From positions 1 to 37,490 of the forward strand of contig VGMT01000020.1 of assembly GCA_016866335.1 (NCBI GenBank): DNA of 37,490 bases, in the 5' to 3' direction. The notes beneath the pieces were generated by a model. The model was not told the origin of the DNA. It worked only from the letters and a program-made list of their open reading frames with translations, and did no database searches. A program made the translations under genes and the position numbers. Of this stretch, positions 16,401 to 26,053 are shown piece by piece; positions within the stretch are counted from its first letter, which is position 1; each line of letters begins with the position of its first letter. The stretch is from Bacteroidota bacterium. GTDB taxonomy: Bacteria; Bacteroidota; Bacteroidia; CAIKAF01.

Positions 16401-17765
16401 TTATTTGGCAAATCGTTGGCCCTGATAAAATTCAAGAACCAGGTGTTTAAAAAGGGCGTCAAACTGTGCGATGACGAATTCGGCTTCGGCGTTAAAGAGT
16501 TTGGTGGTGGCATCGTTTAGTTCGAAGGCATTGGCGGCTTGGGCTTCAAACCTACTTTGAACATAGCTGAAAGACAGGCGCAGGGCCTCCACGTTTTTTC
16601 GGTTGGCCTCTAGGCTTTTTTCGGCAGCTTGGGCGTCGGCCCAAGACCGGTAAATGGTATTGCGTAGGGTTTGCCGTTCCTGTTCTAGGGAAAGTTCGGC
16701 CCCAATTAAACTCAACCGTGCGCGTTGAACGGCAGTTCGAACACCCAAGCCATTAAATACTGGAATGCTAAGGCTTAGGTTTAGGGTTTGAGAATTGTTT
16801 AAGCGAACTTGATCTAAAAAAGGTATGGGGGGCGATGTTGGGTCAAGGGGGTTTTGTTTTCGAAGGCCAGAATAAACCGTATTGATGCGTGCTCCGGCAG
16901 AAAGGCTCGGGAAATAGGAACCCCTTGTTGCCCAAAGGGATTGGCGGCCCGCGGTAACCCGAGCTTCGGCCGCCTGCAATCCAGGCCGCTGCCCCTGTGC
17001 CGTTTGAAACAATTGGTCTGGGCTTAGATTTGCGGCGGTTTTTGAGGAAACCTGACGAAGCATCTTTAAGGTTTCTGCCGTATCTAAGGTCAAATCGGGG
17101 CCGGGCAGATTTATGGCTTGGCTTAAAGCCAGTTTGGCCAAAACCAAGGCATTGTTCGCCCGAACGGCCTGAATTTCTTGGGTTGAGCGTTGGGCTTCGA
17201 GCAAAAGCCATTCTCCTTTGTTAAGGGCGCCGCTTTCGTACAGCACTTTGGTACGATTGCATTGGGTTTGCATTAGTTGAACCTGTTTTTCGGCAATTTG
17301 TGCCCGCTCTTGAGCAAAAACGGTTTGCAGAAACAAGTCGGCGACGTTTAGGTACATGTCGTCCAATGCCTGTTGAAAATCAAGGTCCGCCGCCTCTTTG
17401 GTGTTTATTGCACTGCGAAGCCCGTAGTACCTTTGCAAACCCCCGAACACAATCAAATTGGTAGATGCTCCTGTGAAAAAGGTGCTGTAATTGTCGTTTT
17501 GAAGGGTAAGGGAGTTTGGGTCAAAGCTCAAACCATAATTCTCAGAAAAGTCGGAACTAATGTTGGCGGTAGGTAGCATTTGTGCCCAGGCTTGGTGAAA
17601 ACCTGCCCGAGCTTCATCGACCCTTAATTTAACCTGCTTAAGGCTGATGTTGTTTTCTTGGGTATGTTCTAGGCAGCGCTGAAGGGTCCAGACTTCTTGT
17701 GATTGGGCATAGCAGGCAGAAGCACTAAAAAGCAACAGGCTGAAGAGCCTCCCGACGTTAATCAT
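16401..17765 (-). CDS. TolC family outer-membrane efflux protein
   Basis: 454 residues with a signal peptide (residues 1-20, cleaved after ACYA). The body shows the two-fold OEP repeat. Each half has long amphipathic helices (CLEHTQENNISLKQVKLRVDEA; the second half starts at about RPGLQAAEARV) and beta-barrel strands, including DPNSLTLQNDNYSTFFTGAS. The protein forms a trimeric channel across the outer membrane and periplasm for type I or tripartite efflux. It is first in the tolC-hlyD-tsaB operon. No exact TAnnTTTG box was found before it. Confidence 0.93.
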   Translation of the reverse strand: MINVGRLFSLLLFSASACYAQSQEVWTLQRCLEHTQENNISLKQVKLRVDEARAGFHQAWAQMLPTANISSDFSENYGLSFDPNSLTLQNDNYSTFFTGASTNLIVFGGLQRYYGLRSAINTKEAADLDFQQALDDMYLNVADLFLQTVFAQERAQIAEKQVQLMQTQCNRTKVLYESGALNKGEWLLLEAQRSTQEIQAVRANNALVLAKLALSQAINLPGPDLTLDTAETLKMLRQVSSKTAANLSPDQLFQTAQGQRPGLQAAEARVTAGRQSLWATRGSYFPSLSAGARINTVYSGLRKQNPLDPTSPPIPFLDQVRLNNSQTLNLSLSIPVFNGLGVRTAVQRARLSLIGAELSLEQERQTLRNTIYRSWADAQAAEKSLEANRKNVEALRLSFSYVQSRFEAQAANAFELNDATTKLFNAEAEFVIAQFDALFKHLVLEFYQGQRFAK

Positions 17766-17835
17766 AATGGTAAAGGTCTATATTCCATTCCAATCTTGTA
17801 AGAAATCATGCGTTAAAAAGTTAAAAGTATGAGCC

Positions 17836-19395
17836 CTATTGCCACGTTGTTTGAACATCGAAGCCGGCCTTTAGTTCAAAAACCTTTGTTGTTCGTTCGG
17901 TTTTCTCTGGGAAAAGTCGTTCTTTCCAATGGCCTGGCGTCCATCGGCCGTCTTTGTTTTTATCTGTAGTTTTTACTAGCCTATAACGGCCTGTGGGCAA
18001 AACCGCGGTGATTTTTCGGCTGCCCATTGTTGGTCTGAATGGGATTCGAATCTCTGGCTTTCCTTCTGGTTCTGCCCAAACCAAGGCTCCGTTCTGCATT
18101 TCCATTTCAGGAAGGTCAATGGTCCATTCCACAAAGTCGCCCGGTTCCAATGTTGCTTCTCCGGCAGGGATGGGCAATGAAAACAGGTCGATCAAGGCTG
18201 CGCTATCCCAAACCAATCGGGCAGATTTGCCTGTTTCAAGGTCCAGATTTAAATACAAAATGCCCTGCTGCAAGCTTGCTTCCACAGGAAGGCTGTCGGT
18301 AGGTGTAAACAAATGAAGTCCCTTGGCATTAAAGGTTGAGAGTGGCCGGTCGTAGCTAAGGGGCCAAGGATTTTGGGCTGGCCCCTGCAGGGTTGGCTTG
18401 CTTAATTTGGGGGGCAGGGGGCGCCCAGAAGGAAAAATTGTGCGCTGTATTATTTGTCCGTCTATTGAAAAAGCCAAATCCAGGCTGTCGGCTTGATTGA
18501 AATTTGGAAGCCACAGCAAAAAGGAATCTGTCGTTCCCTCGGCCTTTTGCAGCAAAAGGCCGGGCAAATCTTCTACGGGGTTTTGGATTGCCATTTTGGC
18601 GGCGGGGCGGCTTAACTTAAAGACCCATTTGCCGGCATACAGTTCCTTGGCCGAAGTTAAGTACAAAGAATCTGGCTCCTCCCTAAACAGCCAAAGCGTG
18701 TCGATGGAGTAAGGGTTGGACGGTTTGTTTTCAAATCCAACCCATTCTGAGGCTGGGCGGTTGTACCGCAAATCGGGCGAGGGTTCTTTTAATCCGAACA
18801 AAAAGAGGGGCTTTGATGGCAAATAACGAAGGCGTGCCCGCCCTGTTGAATCGGCAAGGGCTAAAAAGTCAGGGGCAGGCGGTTGGGAATCTGAATTTAT
18901 GTCTTGATTAAAGGCCAATAAGGCGGCTCCGGGCATCGGAAGGCCTGTTTGTGCGTCTAAGAGGACGCGCTCCATCCAAGCTGAGTCTAAAATGGGGCCG
19001 GTTGAAAAGACCAGCCGAAGTTGGTTTGCTGGATTTCCCTCGGTAATATCGCGGATGGCCTCACCGAAGGCAATTTGATAGGTAGTATTCGGCCTAAGGC
19101 TATCTTGAAGTTGCAGCAGTACGGATTTGCCCCGAACTGAAATTTTTGGAGGGTTTTCTTGAGGTGGGCTCACCTGAACTTCTCGATCGGGATTTTTAAG
19201 GTCCACCCATTCGTCAAAGGTTAGGGTTATGCTGCCAGAATGAACATTAATGGCAAAGGTGTCGGGGGTTGATGCCCGCAAGGTTGGGGGCCGCTTGTCC
19301 ACTGGACCTCCTGTGGGCATTACAGGATTAGCGCAGCCAAGCACCAAGGCAAGGCTTAGGAAAAAAAACAGAATTAAAGGATGCTTCCTGCCCAT
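17836..19395 (-). CDS. Ig-like domain lipoprotein (SbsA-Ig type)
   Basis: 519 residues. The signal sequence ends in a lipobox at LALVLGC with the acylated cysteine followed by ANPVMPTGGPVDKRPP, the typical start of a widespread Bacteroidota lipoprotein family. Residues ~35-130 form the SbsA-type Ig domain (SITLTFDEWVDLKN, LRPNTTYQIAFGEAIRD). The rest is beta-rich, with a possible second domain near the end (TGRYRLVKTTDKNKDGRWTPG), a calcium-loop-like or carboxypeptidase-regulatory-like segment. The role is unknown, and it is probably at the cell envelope. Its start overlaps the upstream msrC-like gene by 22 bases, so it belongs to the nqr transcription unit. Confidence 0.87.
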   Translation of the reverse strand: MGRKHPLILFFFLSLALVLGCANPVMPTGGPVDKRPPTLRASTPDTFAINVHSGSITLTFDEWVDLKNPDREVQVSPPQENPPKISVRGKSVLLQLQDSLRPNTTYQIAFGEAIRDITEGNPANQLRLVFSTGPILDSAWMERVLLDAQTGLPMPGAALLAFNQDINSDSQPPAPDFLALADSTGRARLRYLPSKPLFLFGLKEPSPDLRYNRPASEWVGFENKPSNPYSIDTLWLFREEPDSLYLTSAKELYAGKWVFKLSRPAAKMAIQNPVEDLPGLLLQKAEGTTDSFLLWLPNFNQADSLDLAFSIDGQIIQRTIFPSGRPLPPKLSKPTLQGPAQNPWPLSYDRPLSTFNAKGLHLFTPTDSLPVEASLQQGILYLNLDLETGKSARLVWDSAALIDLFSLPIPAGEATLEPGDFVEWTIDLPEMEMQNGALVWAEPEGKPEIRIPFRPTMGSRKITAVLPTGRYRLVKTTDKNKDGRWTPGHWKERLFPEKTERTTKVFELKAGFDVQTTWQ

Positions 19396-19841
19396 TTTTT
19401 GGCCAATAGATCCAAGAGGTGGCGCAGGTACCTTTCATCCATGTCTCCGTAAAAATTAAAGTCCGTTGAATCCATATCCAAAACGCCGACCAATTGATTA
19501 TTTACGGCAAAAGGTACTACAATTTCAGAATTGCTGGCGGGGCTGCAGGCAATGTGCCCAGGAAAATCATGCACGTTGGGCACCACTATGGTGGTTTGTT
19601 GGCTCCAGGCGGCTCCGCACACTCCTTTTCCGAAGGGTATTCGGGTGCAGGCTACGGGGCCCTGAAAGGGGCCTAAAACAAGTTCCTGACCCTTTACAAA
19701 ATAGAATCCAGTCCACCAGTTTCCAAGGCCTTCGTGCAAAAGAGCCAACAGGTTTGATGCTGCTGGCAGAAAAAAGGGCTCGTCTTTAAATACGCTTTCT
19801 GCCTGTCGAACCAGGTGTTTGTAGGTGGCTTGCCTGTCCAC
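19374..19841 (-). CDS. msrC: Free methionine-R-sulfoxide reductase (GAF domain)
   Basis: 155 residues with a GTG start 9 bases after nqrF. A single GAF domain contains three cysteines at C65, C75 and C99 (VACTRIPF, GKGVCGAAW, HIACSPASNSEIVVP). Their spacing of 10 and 24 residues equals that of the catalytic and resolving cysteines in E. coli and yeast fRMsr. The enzyme reduces free L-methionine-R-sulfoxide. Placement in the nqr operon suggests co-expression with respiration, a source of oxidants; this is inference. A signalling GAF protein is unlikely because the cysteine triad is complete. Confidence 0.9.
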   Translation of the reverse strand: MDRQATYKHLVRQAESVFKDEPFFLPAASNLLALLHEGLGNWWTGFYFVKGQELVLGPFQGPVACTRIPFGKGVCGAAWSQQTTIVVPNVHDFPGHIACSPASNSEIVVPFAVNNQLVGVLDMDSTDFNFYGDMDERYLRHLLDLLAKKWAGSIL

Positions 19842-19850
19842 GCTGTTGAA

Positions 19851-21158
19851 TTAGCCGCCGAAGTCGTCGAAGGCAACATGCTCTGGGGGAACACCCCAGT
19901 CGTCGCACATTTTAATGACCGCTTGGTTCATCATTGGGGGGCCGCAAAAATAGAACTCTATTTCTTCTGGCTCGGGGTGTTTGCTCAAGTAGTTGTCGAT
20001 AAACGATTGGTGAACAAAGCCCAGAAATCCATCGCCGGGTGCATCCAACGATTCCTTAACCTGCCAATTGTCTTCGGGCATGGGCTCGGAAAGAACCACA
20101 TAAAACTTAAAGTTGGGGAATTCTTTCTCGATTTTCCGGAAATGGTCGATGTAGAATAGTTCTCGTTTGGAGCGCCCACCGTACCAATAAGACACTTTGC
20201 GGTTGCTTTTTAGGGTGTGGAACAGGTGGAAAATATGGGCGCGCAGGGGTGCCATACCGGCTCCGCCGCCCACATACACCATTTCTTTCTCGGTGTTCTT
20301 GATAAAGAATTCTCCATAAGGACCCGAAATGGTTACTTTGTCGCCTGGTTTGCGGCTAAACACGTAGCTGGAGCAGATTCCGGGGGGCACATTCATCCAT
20401 CGGTTGTTGGCCCGATCCCAAGGTGGGGTTGCAATCCGAATGTTCAACATAATGATGTTTCCTTCGGCGGGGTGGTTGGCCATAGAATAGGCGCGAAAGA
20501 TGGGCTCTTTGCTGTCTAAGGTCAAATCCCAAAGGTTGAACTTATCCCAATCTTCTTTGAACTTATCTGGACCCGCAGGATCTTCGGAATTTGGAGTAAT
20601 GTCGAAGTCCCTGAAATTGGTTTTGAATGCCGGAACGTCAACCTGAATGTATCCTCCCGCCTGAAAATCGAGGGTTTCTCCTTCGGGCAAGCGCACGATA
20701 AATTCTTTGATAAAGGTGGCAACGTTGTAGTTTGAAACAACTTCACACTCCCATTTTTTGATTCCAAAGATTTCTTCTGGAATTTGAATGTTCATGTCTT
20801 GCTTCACCTTAACCTGGCAGCCTAGGCGCCAGTTTTCTTTGATTTCTTTGCGCGAAAAGTAAGGTGCTTCGGTAGGTAGGATGTCTCCCCCACCTTCCAT
20901 TACCTGACAACGGCACATGGCGCAGGTTCCACCACCACCGCAAGCAGAGGGCAAGAAAATTTTTGCGTTTCCGAGGGTAGATAAAAGTGTGCCTCCTGCA
21001 GAAACCTCAATGGGTTCTTGGCCATTAATGGTTATGCGCACTGGGCCTGATTGAGTCAGCTTAGACTTAGCAAACAAAAGCAGGGCCACCAGCAAAATGA
21101 TGATGGTTAAGAAGACGGCAACGGCCGCAATCAAAAGAGTCGTGGTACTTGGGCTCAT
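19851..21158 (-). CDS. nqrF: Na+-translocating NADH:quinone reductase subunit F
   Basis: 435 residues, slightly longer than the ~408 of Vibrio NqrF. One N-terminal membrane helix (residues 7-30) is followed by a 2Fe-2S ferredoxin domain with ligands C73, C79, C82 and C114 ([17 protein letters not shown]). A ferredoxin-NADP reductase-like domain follows: the FAD site RAYSMANHP and GPYGEFF, NADH site [13 protein letters not shown], and the end motif FYFCGPPMM...DDFGG. It takes electrons from NADH and passes them to the membrane subunits. It is the last nqr subunit, 21 bases after nqrE. Confidence 0.97.
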   Translation of the reverse strand: MSPSTTTLLIAAVAVFLTIIILLVALLLFAKSKLTQSGPVRITINGQEPIEVSAGGTLLSTLGNAKIFLPSACGGGGTCAMCRCQVMEGGGDILPTEAPYFSRKEIKENWRLGCQVKVKQDMNIQIPEEIFGIKKWECEVVSNYNVATFIKEFIVRLPEGETLDFQAGGYIQVDVPAFKTNFRDFDITPNSEDPAGPDKFKEDWDKFNLWDLTLDSKEPIFRAYSMANHPAEGNIIMLNIRIATPPWDRANNRWMNVPPGICSSYVFSRKPGDKVTISGPYGEFFIKNTEKEMVYVGGGAGMAPLRAHIFHLFHTLKSNRKVSYWYGGRSKRELFYIDHFRKIEKEFPNFKFYVVLSEPMPEDNWQVKESLDAPGDGFLGFVHQSFIDNYLSKHPEPEEIEFYFCGPPMMNQAVIKMCDDWGVPPEHVAFDDFGG

Positions 21159-21179
21159 ATGGTTATACTGCTGTCAAGA

Positions 21180-21794
21180 TTAAATTTTAATTCCGCTGAA
21201 GCTAAGGAATGCGATGCCCATTAATCCTGTTAGAATAAAGGCAATTCCAAGGCCACGCAGTGGTGCTGGGATATTAGAATAGCGAAGTTTTTCGCGGATG
21301 GCGGCAATGGCAACAATGGCAAGAGCCCAACCAACGCCGCTACCTACGGCATAAACGGTGGCTTGGCCTAGGCTTGGAAAATCCTTTTCCTGCATAAACA
21401 GAGCGCCACCTAGAATGGAGCAATTCACCGCGATCAGGGGTAAAAAGATTCCCAAAGAGGAATACAAGGCAGGACTAAATTTTTCAACGGCCATTTCTAC
21501 CAGTTGAACCACCGCTGCGATTACCGCAATAAACATAATAAAGGAAAGGAAGCCCAAATCGACTTTGGCCAATTTAGGGCTCATCCAAGCCAAGGCTCCC
21601 GACTTTAGCAGATAATTCTCAAGCAAGTAATTTATGGGAATGGTTACTGCAAGCACGAAGATAACGGCAATTCCAAGTCCAACGGCCGTATTTACTTTCT
21701 TAGATACGGCCAAATACGAACACATGCCTAAGAAGTAGGCAAAAATCATGTTCTCGATAAAAATAGACCGAACGAATATGTTAACTAGTTCCAT
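21180..21794 (-). CDS. nqrE: Na+-translocating NADH:quinone reductase subunit E
   Basis: 204 residues with six membrane helices. It begins MELVNIFVRSIFIENMIFAYFLGMCSYLAVS (quoted in parts: VRSIFIENM, FLGMCSYLAVS) and contains AVNCSILGGALFMQ. The two half-helix cysteines in GMCS and VNCS are the ligands of the membrane Fe centre shared with NqrD. Together with NqrD it forms part of the sodium and electron path. It follows nqrD by 18 bases. Confidence 0.97.
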   Translation of the reverse strand: MELVNIFVRSIFIENMIFAYFLGMCSYLAVSKKVNTAVGLGIAVIFVLAVTIPINYLLENYLLKSGALAWMSPKLAKVDLGFLSFIMFIAVIAAVVQLVEMAVEKFSPALYSSLGIFLPLIAVNCSILGGALFMQEKDFPSLGQATVYAVGSGVGWALAIVAIAAIREKLRYSNIPAPLRGLGIAFILTGLMGIAFLSFSGIKI

Positions 21795-21812
21795 TTCTGT
21801 AATAACTAAAGG

Positions 21813-22481
21813 TTAATTGGCCTCGATTAGTTTTTGGTTTTTGCTGCGTTGAATCCAAATAATGATTCCAACCATAATAAGAGCCATTGGAGGCAGAACG
21901 AACAATCCGTTGTGCTTGTACCCTAAATCAAGGGCCCACTGACCAATAATAGGGAAGCCCAAAATGCTGCCGCTTCCAAGCAGTTCGCGAACCACTGCAA
22001 CGGCAACCAAAATAAGGGAATACCCAAGGCCATTCCCAATGCCGTCTAAAACGGATGGACCGGGCTTGTTTGCCAAGGCAAACGCCTCTAGGCGCCCCAT
22101 AACGATGCAGTTGGTAATGATTAGGCCTACAAATACCGAAAGTTCTTTGCTCACGTCGTAAGCATAGGCTTTAAGGGCTTGGTCGACCACGGTAACCAGG
22201 GCGGCAACCACCACAAGTTGAACAATAATGCGAACTCGACTTGGTATAAAGTTCCGAATAAGCGAGATAACAAAATTACCCATGGCCACCACAAAAATTA
22301 CACCCAAACACATAAATAGTGCGGGCTTAACCTGAACGGTTACCGCTAAGGCCGAGCAAATACCCAGAACCTGCACCGTAATGGGGTTGTCGTCGTTCAG
22401 CGGATCGGTTATTAACTTCCGATCTTTTGTGGTAAATAAGGGTTTGCGCTCCTTTTCAATAGCAATCGATTCGGTACTCAT
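21813..22481 (-). CDS. nqrD: Na+-translocating NADH:quinone reductase subunit D
   Basis: 222 residues with six membrane helices. The motifs LGICSALAVTVQ and LIITNCIVMGRLEAFA carry the two cysteines that coordinate the intramembrane iron centre together with NqrE. The C-terminus is charged (IQRSKNQKLIEAN). The ATG overlaps the nqrC stop by 4 bases (ATGA). Confidence 0.97.
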   Translation of the reverse strand: MSTESIAIEKERKPLFTTKDRKLITDPLNDDNPITVQVLGICSALAVTVQVKPALFMCLGVIFVVAMGNFVISLIRNFIPSRVRIIVQLVVVAALVTVVDQALKAYAYDVSKELSVFVGLIITNCIVMGRLEAFALANKPGPSVLDGIGNGLGYSLILVAVAVVRELLGSGSILGFPIIGQWALDLGYKHNGLFVLPPMALIMVGIIIWIQRSKNQKLIEAN

Positions 22482-23257
22482 GGTTGCTGGTTTGATGCGT
22501 TTGTTTGCAAATTTGCCTGTTGAGTTGCGGGGGCAATGCCCGCTTTTTTAATGTATGCGTCGAAGGCTTTAAGGTATTTTTGCAACATATTGCTTACCCC
22601 ATCTGAGGTAATGGTTCCTCCCGAAATTCCGTTTACGACATGCTTGTATTCTTCAGACGTTTCAGAGGTTTTTCCTTTTTTCTCAACAAGCACCCCGCGA
22701 AATTCATTGTTCTCGTATATTTTCTTTCCCTTGGTCAATGCAAATTGGTCTTGGAAAATAGCCTGCTTGATTTCCGCACCCAACCCTGGAGTTTCTCCTT
22801 TGTGGTCGAAATTGGCATAGAATACAGAGTTTAGATCAGACTCAATGGCTATGTATCCCCAAATTGGGCCCCAAAGACCGGTTCCGCGCATACCCAAAAT
22901 GTAGCGAACGGTTGAGCCGTCTTGGAAGATAAACATGGGATACAGCTGTTCGGCTTCGGGTTTTTTCAGTTCTTTCGACAAATCCAATGTAAATGCATCT
23001 TGTCCTTGAACTTCTTCTCCTGCCGAGTTGTACACCTTTGATTCTTTGATGTATTGAACGAACATCTGGTCGGCTTCTTCGCGGGTTAAGGTTTTACCCA
23101 TTGCGGCCGACAAAATGTTTTGGCGCTTCTCCATTTCGACGCTCTTTTCGTAGGGTTTGTTGGTGATTTCAAACACCACGGTGAGCAAAACGCCCACCAA
23201 TACGACCAGCACCGCCGAAAATATCAGCGTGTAGCTGTTGCTTTCTTTATTAACCAT
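22478..23257 (-). CDS. nqrC: Na+-translocating NADH:quinone reductase subunit C
   Basis: 259 residues: one N-terminal membrane helix (residues 9-32) and a periplasmic FMN-binding domain. The flavinylation motif is NGISGGTITSDGVS; covalent FMN should attach to T215. The usual motif reads SGAT and here it is SGGT, a conservative change. LWGPIWGYIAIE and DHKGETPGLGAEI are family signatures. Flavinylation would need an ApbE enzyme, which is not in the window. It overlaps nqrB by 8 bases. Confidence 0.97.
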   Translation of the reverse strand: MVNKESNSYTLIFSAVLVVLVGVLLTVVFEITNKPYEKSVEMEKRQNILSAAMGKTLTREEADQMFVQYIKESKVYNSAGEEVQGQDAFTLDLSKELKKPEAEQLYPMFIFQDGSTVRYILGMRGTGLWGPIWGYIAIESDLNSVFYANFDHKGETPGLGAEIKQAIFQDQFALTKGKKIYENNEFRGVLVEKKGKTSETSEEYKHVVNGISGGTITSDGVSNMLQKYLKAFDAYIKKAGIAPATQQANLQTNASNQQP

Positions 23258-24455
23258 GGGTTGCTACTTTAACTCGTTTCAAACGGCGGTTGATGTTTCC
23301 TTGAACCACATAGTGGTCAATCAACGGAGCCATAACGTTCATAAATAAAATGGCCAGCATCATGCCTTCTGGGTATGCGGGGTTCAGCACCCGAATAATT
23401 ACGGCCAACACTCCAATTAAAAAGCCATAAATGTATTTTCCAGTAGGTGTTTGCGAGGCGGTTACGGGGTCGGTGGCCATGAAAACGGCACCAAAGGCGA
23501 AGCCTCCAAAAATCAAATGGTAATAAGGAGGAATAGCCAAATATCCATTGTCTGGAAAAGCTCCGCTAAATCCATTCAATAAATAACCCATGGCTAAGCC
23601 GCCCAAGGCGACCGAGGCCATAATTCTCCAACTTCCAATTCCGGTAAAAATTAAAATGGCGGCTCCGATTAAAATAGCCAATGTGCTGGTTTCGCCCACA
23701 GAACCGGGAATTAAACCGATAAATCCAGCCCACAAGAAGTCGGCTTGCGAGGCAAACGACTGCCCGCCCATGGCTGCAACTTCTCCGCCCGATTTGGCAA
23801 ACTGCGCCAGAGCCGTTTCGCCGGTATATCCGTTTACCACTTGTTCCCCAACACCCGAAATCCAAACCTTATCGCCCGAAATGTCGGCAGGGTAGGCAAA
23901 GAACAAAAAGGCCCGGGCGGTTAGTGCCACATTCAAAATGTTCATGCCGGTTCCTCCGAACACCTCTTTGCCAATAACAACGGCAAAAATAACGGCTAGG
24001 GTTAGCATCCACAACGGTAAATCTGGAGGGCAAACCAAAGGGATCAACATTCCTGAAACCAAGTATCCCTCGTTGATCTGGTGTCCTTTAATAATGCAGA
24101 AAACGAATTCAACGCCCAAACCTACTCCATAGGATACAATTACCAAAGGAAGCACCTTCCACATTCCATACATAAAAATGTCCATAAAGGCGGCTTGCTC
24201 GCCAATGGCCAAGAAATGTTGGTAACCTACGTTGTACATTCCCAGCAGCAAAGCAGGAACCATGGCCAAAATAACCATAGACATGGTACGTTTTAGGTCA
24301 ATCCCATCGCGGATGTGAGCACCCTTGTGGGTGGGGTGTCCGGGGGTGAACAAAAACGTAGCAAAACCGTCAAACAGCGGCCAATACTTCCTCCATTTTC
24401 CGCCTTCGGCAAAATGGGGTTCTACATTCTCAACTAAACGTTTTAGTGGTTTCAT
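23250..24455 (-). CDS. nqrB: Na+-translocating NADH:quinone reductase subunit B
   Basis: 401 residues with about ten membrane helices. The FMN attachment site is T256 in PGSVGETSTLA. The helix-loop GYLVSGMLIPLVCPPDLPLW and EVFGGTGMNILNVALTARAFLFF (in parts: GGTGMNILNVAL, ARAFLFFAYP) are family-typical; a riboflavin and the main Na+ path are assigned to this subunit in Vibrio. It starts 27 bases after nqrA. Confidence 0.97.
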   Translation of the reverse strand: MKPLKRLVENVEPHFAEGGKWRKYWPLFDGFATFLFTPGHPTHKGAHIRDGIDLKRTMSMVILAMVPALLLGMYNVGYQHFLAIGEQAAFMDIFMYGMWKVLPLVIVSYGVGLGVEFVFCIIKGHQINEGYLVSGMLIPLVCPPDLPLWMLTLAVIFAVVIGKEVFGGTGMNILNVALTARAFLFFAYPADISGDKVWISGVGEQVVNGYTGETALAQFAKSGGEVAAMGGQSFASQADFLWAGFIGLIPGSVGETSTLAILIGAAILIFTGIGSWRIMASVALGGLAMGYLLNGFSGAFPDNGYLAIPPYYHLIFGGFAFGAVFMATDPVTASQTPTGKYIYGFLIGVLAVIIRVLNPAYPEGMMLAILFMNVMAPLIDHYVVQGNINRRLKRVKVATHG

Positions 24456-24482
24456 AGTACCAATTCCGTATATCTATCGTTA

Positions 24483-25871
24483 TTAGTGATGAACAGGTTC
24501 TTTGCGGCTATCAACCAATTCGCCGTACAGCAAATCGTGGGCGGAACGCACCATAGATTGCGATTCGATTTTAGATGTGCACACAAACTCGCACAAGGCA
24601 AAATCTTCGGGCGAAACCTCATAAATACCCAGGTTTTCTTGTTGCTCAATGTCGTCATTGTGGATGGCTTTGAGCAACTGAACGGGGTAAATATCCATTG
24701 GGAAAACCTTTTCGTATTCGCCAGTAACCACAAAAGCCCGGTGTTCTCCGTGCATGTTGGTGGTTAGGGCGTACTTTTTGCCTGGGGTAATCCAGCTGAA
24801 GAAGGTACGCGACAGGCTAAACTTATCAAATCCCGGAGCCGCCCAGCCAAAAAACTCTCTGTGCTTTCCTTCGGGAATAACGGTTACTTGGTGGTGGTAA
24901 AAGCCGAGGTATCCGTCTTGGCCCACCTCGTCGCCGGTCAGCACGTTTCCAGAAATAATCCGGTTGCCAAATTCTGTCTCGGCCAATTTTTGGTCTTTTA
25001 ATAAGGAGGCCATGCTGCTGCCTTGAATGGTTTCAAGGTACATGGGTTTGTTGACGCTTGAGCCGGTCAAGGCAATTCGGCGGCTTCCGTCAAAACGAGC
25101 TTCCAAAATTAAAGTGCCGATGCGGGCAACGTCCTCTGCATGAACGTACCAAGCGAATTCGCCTTTGTTTAGAGGCGAAATGTGGTGCAATTGAACACTA
25201 ACGCTTCCGGCGGGGTGCGCACCACTAAAGGCCACGTTTTCGGTGCCCGAAAAAGCGTTGGCCCAGCCAGCAGAATTTGCTTTGGTATGAGTGGTTAAGA
25301 ACACTTTGGCTCCCGAAACCTTAGCCAAAACTTCTAGGCCCTTTTTAAAGGCTTCCTCTTTGCCTTTCAACAAGAACTCAACCGAAGGAGCCAAGGGGGC
25401 CGAATCGAATCCGCTCACTACAACCGCTTTGGGCTTAATGTCGGGAAAGGCAACCGCATCAAAAGGTTTGGTACGGATAAAAGCCCATGCCCCGTGGTCG
25501 CATAGGTAATGGGTAAGTGTATCGGCATCGGCGTTTTGAGCGTCAATGCGGGGAAATTCCAAGGACCTAACCGATTTGTCTGCCAAAATTTTGATGCCAA
25601 GAAGCACCCTTTTGGGGCCGCGCACCACTTCAACCACTTCGCCACTTACGGGCGAAACCACCTTGAAGTCGGGATTGTTTTTGTCGAAGAAAAGGGGGCT
25701 TCCCGCCAACACTTCATCTCCGGCCTGAACCAAGGTTTTGGGTTTAATTCCTACAAAGTCTGTAGGTTTAATCATCACCGTATCGGACACCGATGCGGGT
25801 TCTATACTCAGAGCTGCTTCGCCCACTAGTCGAATGTCAAGCCCCTTTTTAAGGTGAATGGTTTTTGCCAT
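24483..25871 (-). CDS. nqrA: Na+-translocating NADH:quinone reductase subunit A
   Basis: 462 residues, a cytoplasmic or peripheral subunit involved in quinone binding. It opens with IHLKKGLDIRLVGEA and contains VSPVSGEVVEVVRGPKRVLL and the late block VTVIPEGKHREFFGWAAPG, typical of NqrA. It is the first gene of the operon, with a TAAATTTG promoter box 28 bases before the ATG. The six subunits in canonical A-F order show a complete sodium-pumping complex, common in marine and gut Bacteroidota. Confidence 0.97.
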   Translation of the reverse strand: MAKTIHLKKGLDIRLVGEAALSIEPASVSDTVMIKPTDFVGIKPKTLVQAGDEVLAGSPLFFDKNNPDFKVVSPVSGEVVEVVRGPKRVLLGIKILADKSVRSLEFPRIDAQNADADTLTHYLCDHGAWAFIRTKPFDAVAFPDIKPKAVVVSGFDSAPLAPSVEFLLKGKEEAFKKGLEVLAKVSGAKVFLTTHTKANSAGWANAFSGTENVAFSGAHPAGSVSVQLHHISPLNKGEFAWYVHAEDVARIGTLILEARFDGSRRIALTGSSVNKPMYLETIQGSSMASLLKDQKLAETEFGNRIISGNVLTGDEVGQDGYLGFYHHQVTVIPEGKHREFFGWAAPGFDKFSLSRTFFSWITPGKKYALTTNMHGEHRAFVVTGEYEKVFPMDIYPVQLLKAIHNDDIEQQENLGIYEVSPEDFALCEFVCTSKIESQSMVRSAHDLLYGELVDSRKEPVHH

Positions 25872-25899
25872 GCCTTTGTGTTGTAACTTAAGTTGGGTG

Positions 25900-25907
25900 C
25901 AAATTTA
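25900..25907 (-). promoter_or_regulatory. -7 promoter box of the nqr operon
   Basis: Reverse strand TAAATTTG matches TAnnTTTG and lies 28 bases before the nqrA ATG. No -33 TTG at the usual 19-21-base spacing was seen. Confidence 0.55.
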
Positions 25908-26053
25908 GAAATATCTCAACATGAATTTGTTTCTACAGTGGGTTTTAAGCATTTTATTTTTTACCTGCTGATGAACCCATGTTTTCAATAGAAACGTCCT
26001 ATGGTAGCAAAGGGTTTAGAGGCTGGTTTTTTTAGATTGGGTTCAGGATTTTT

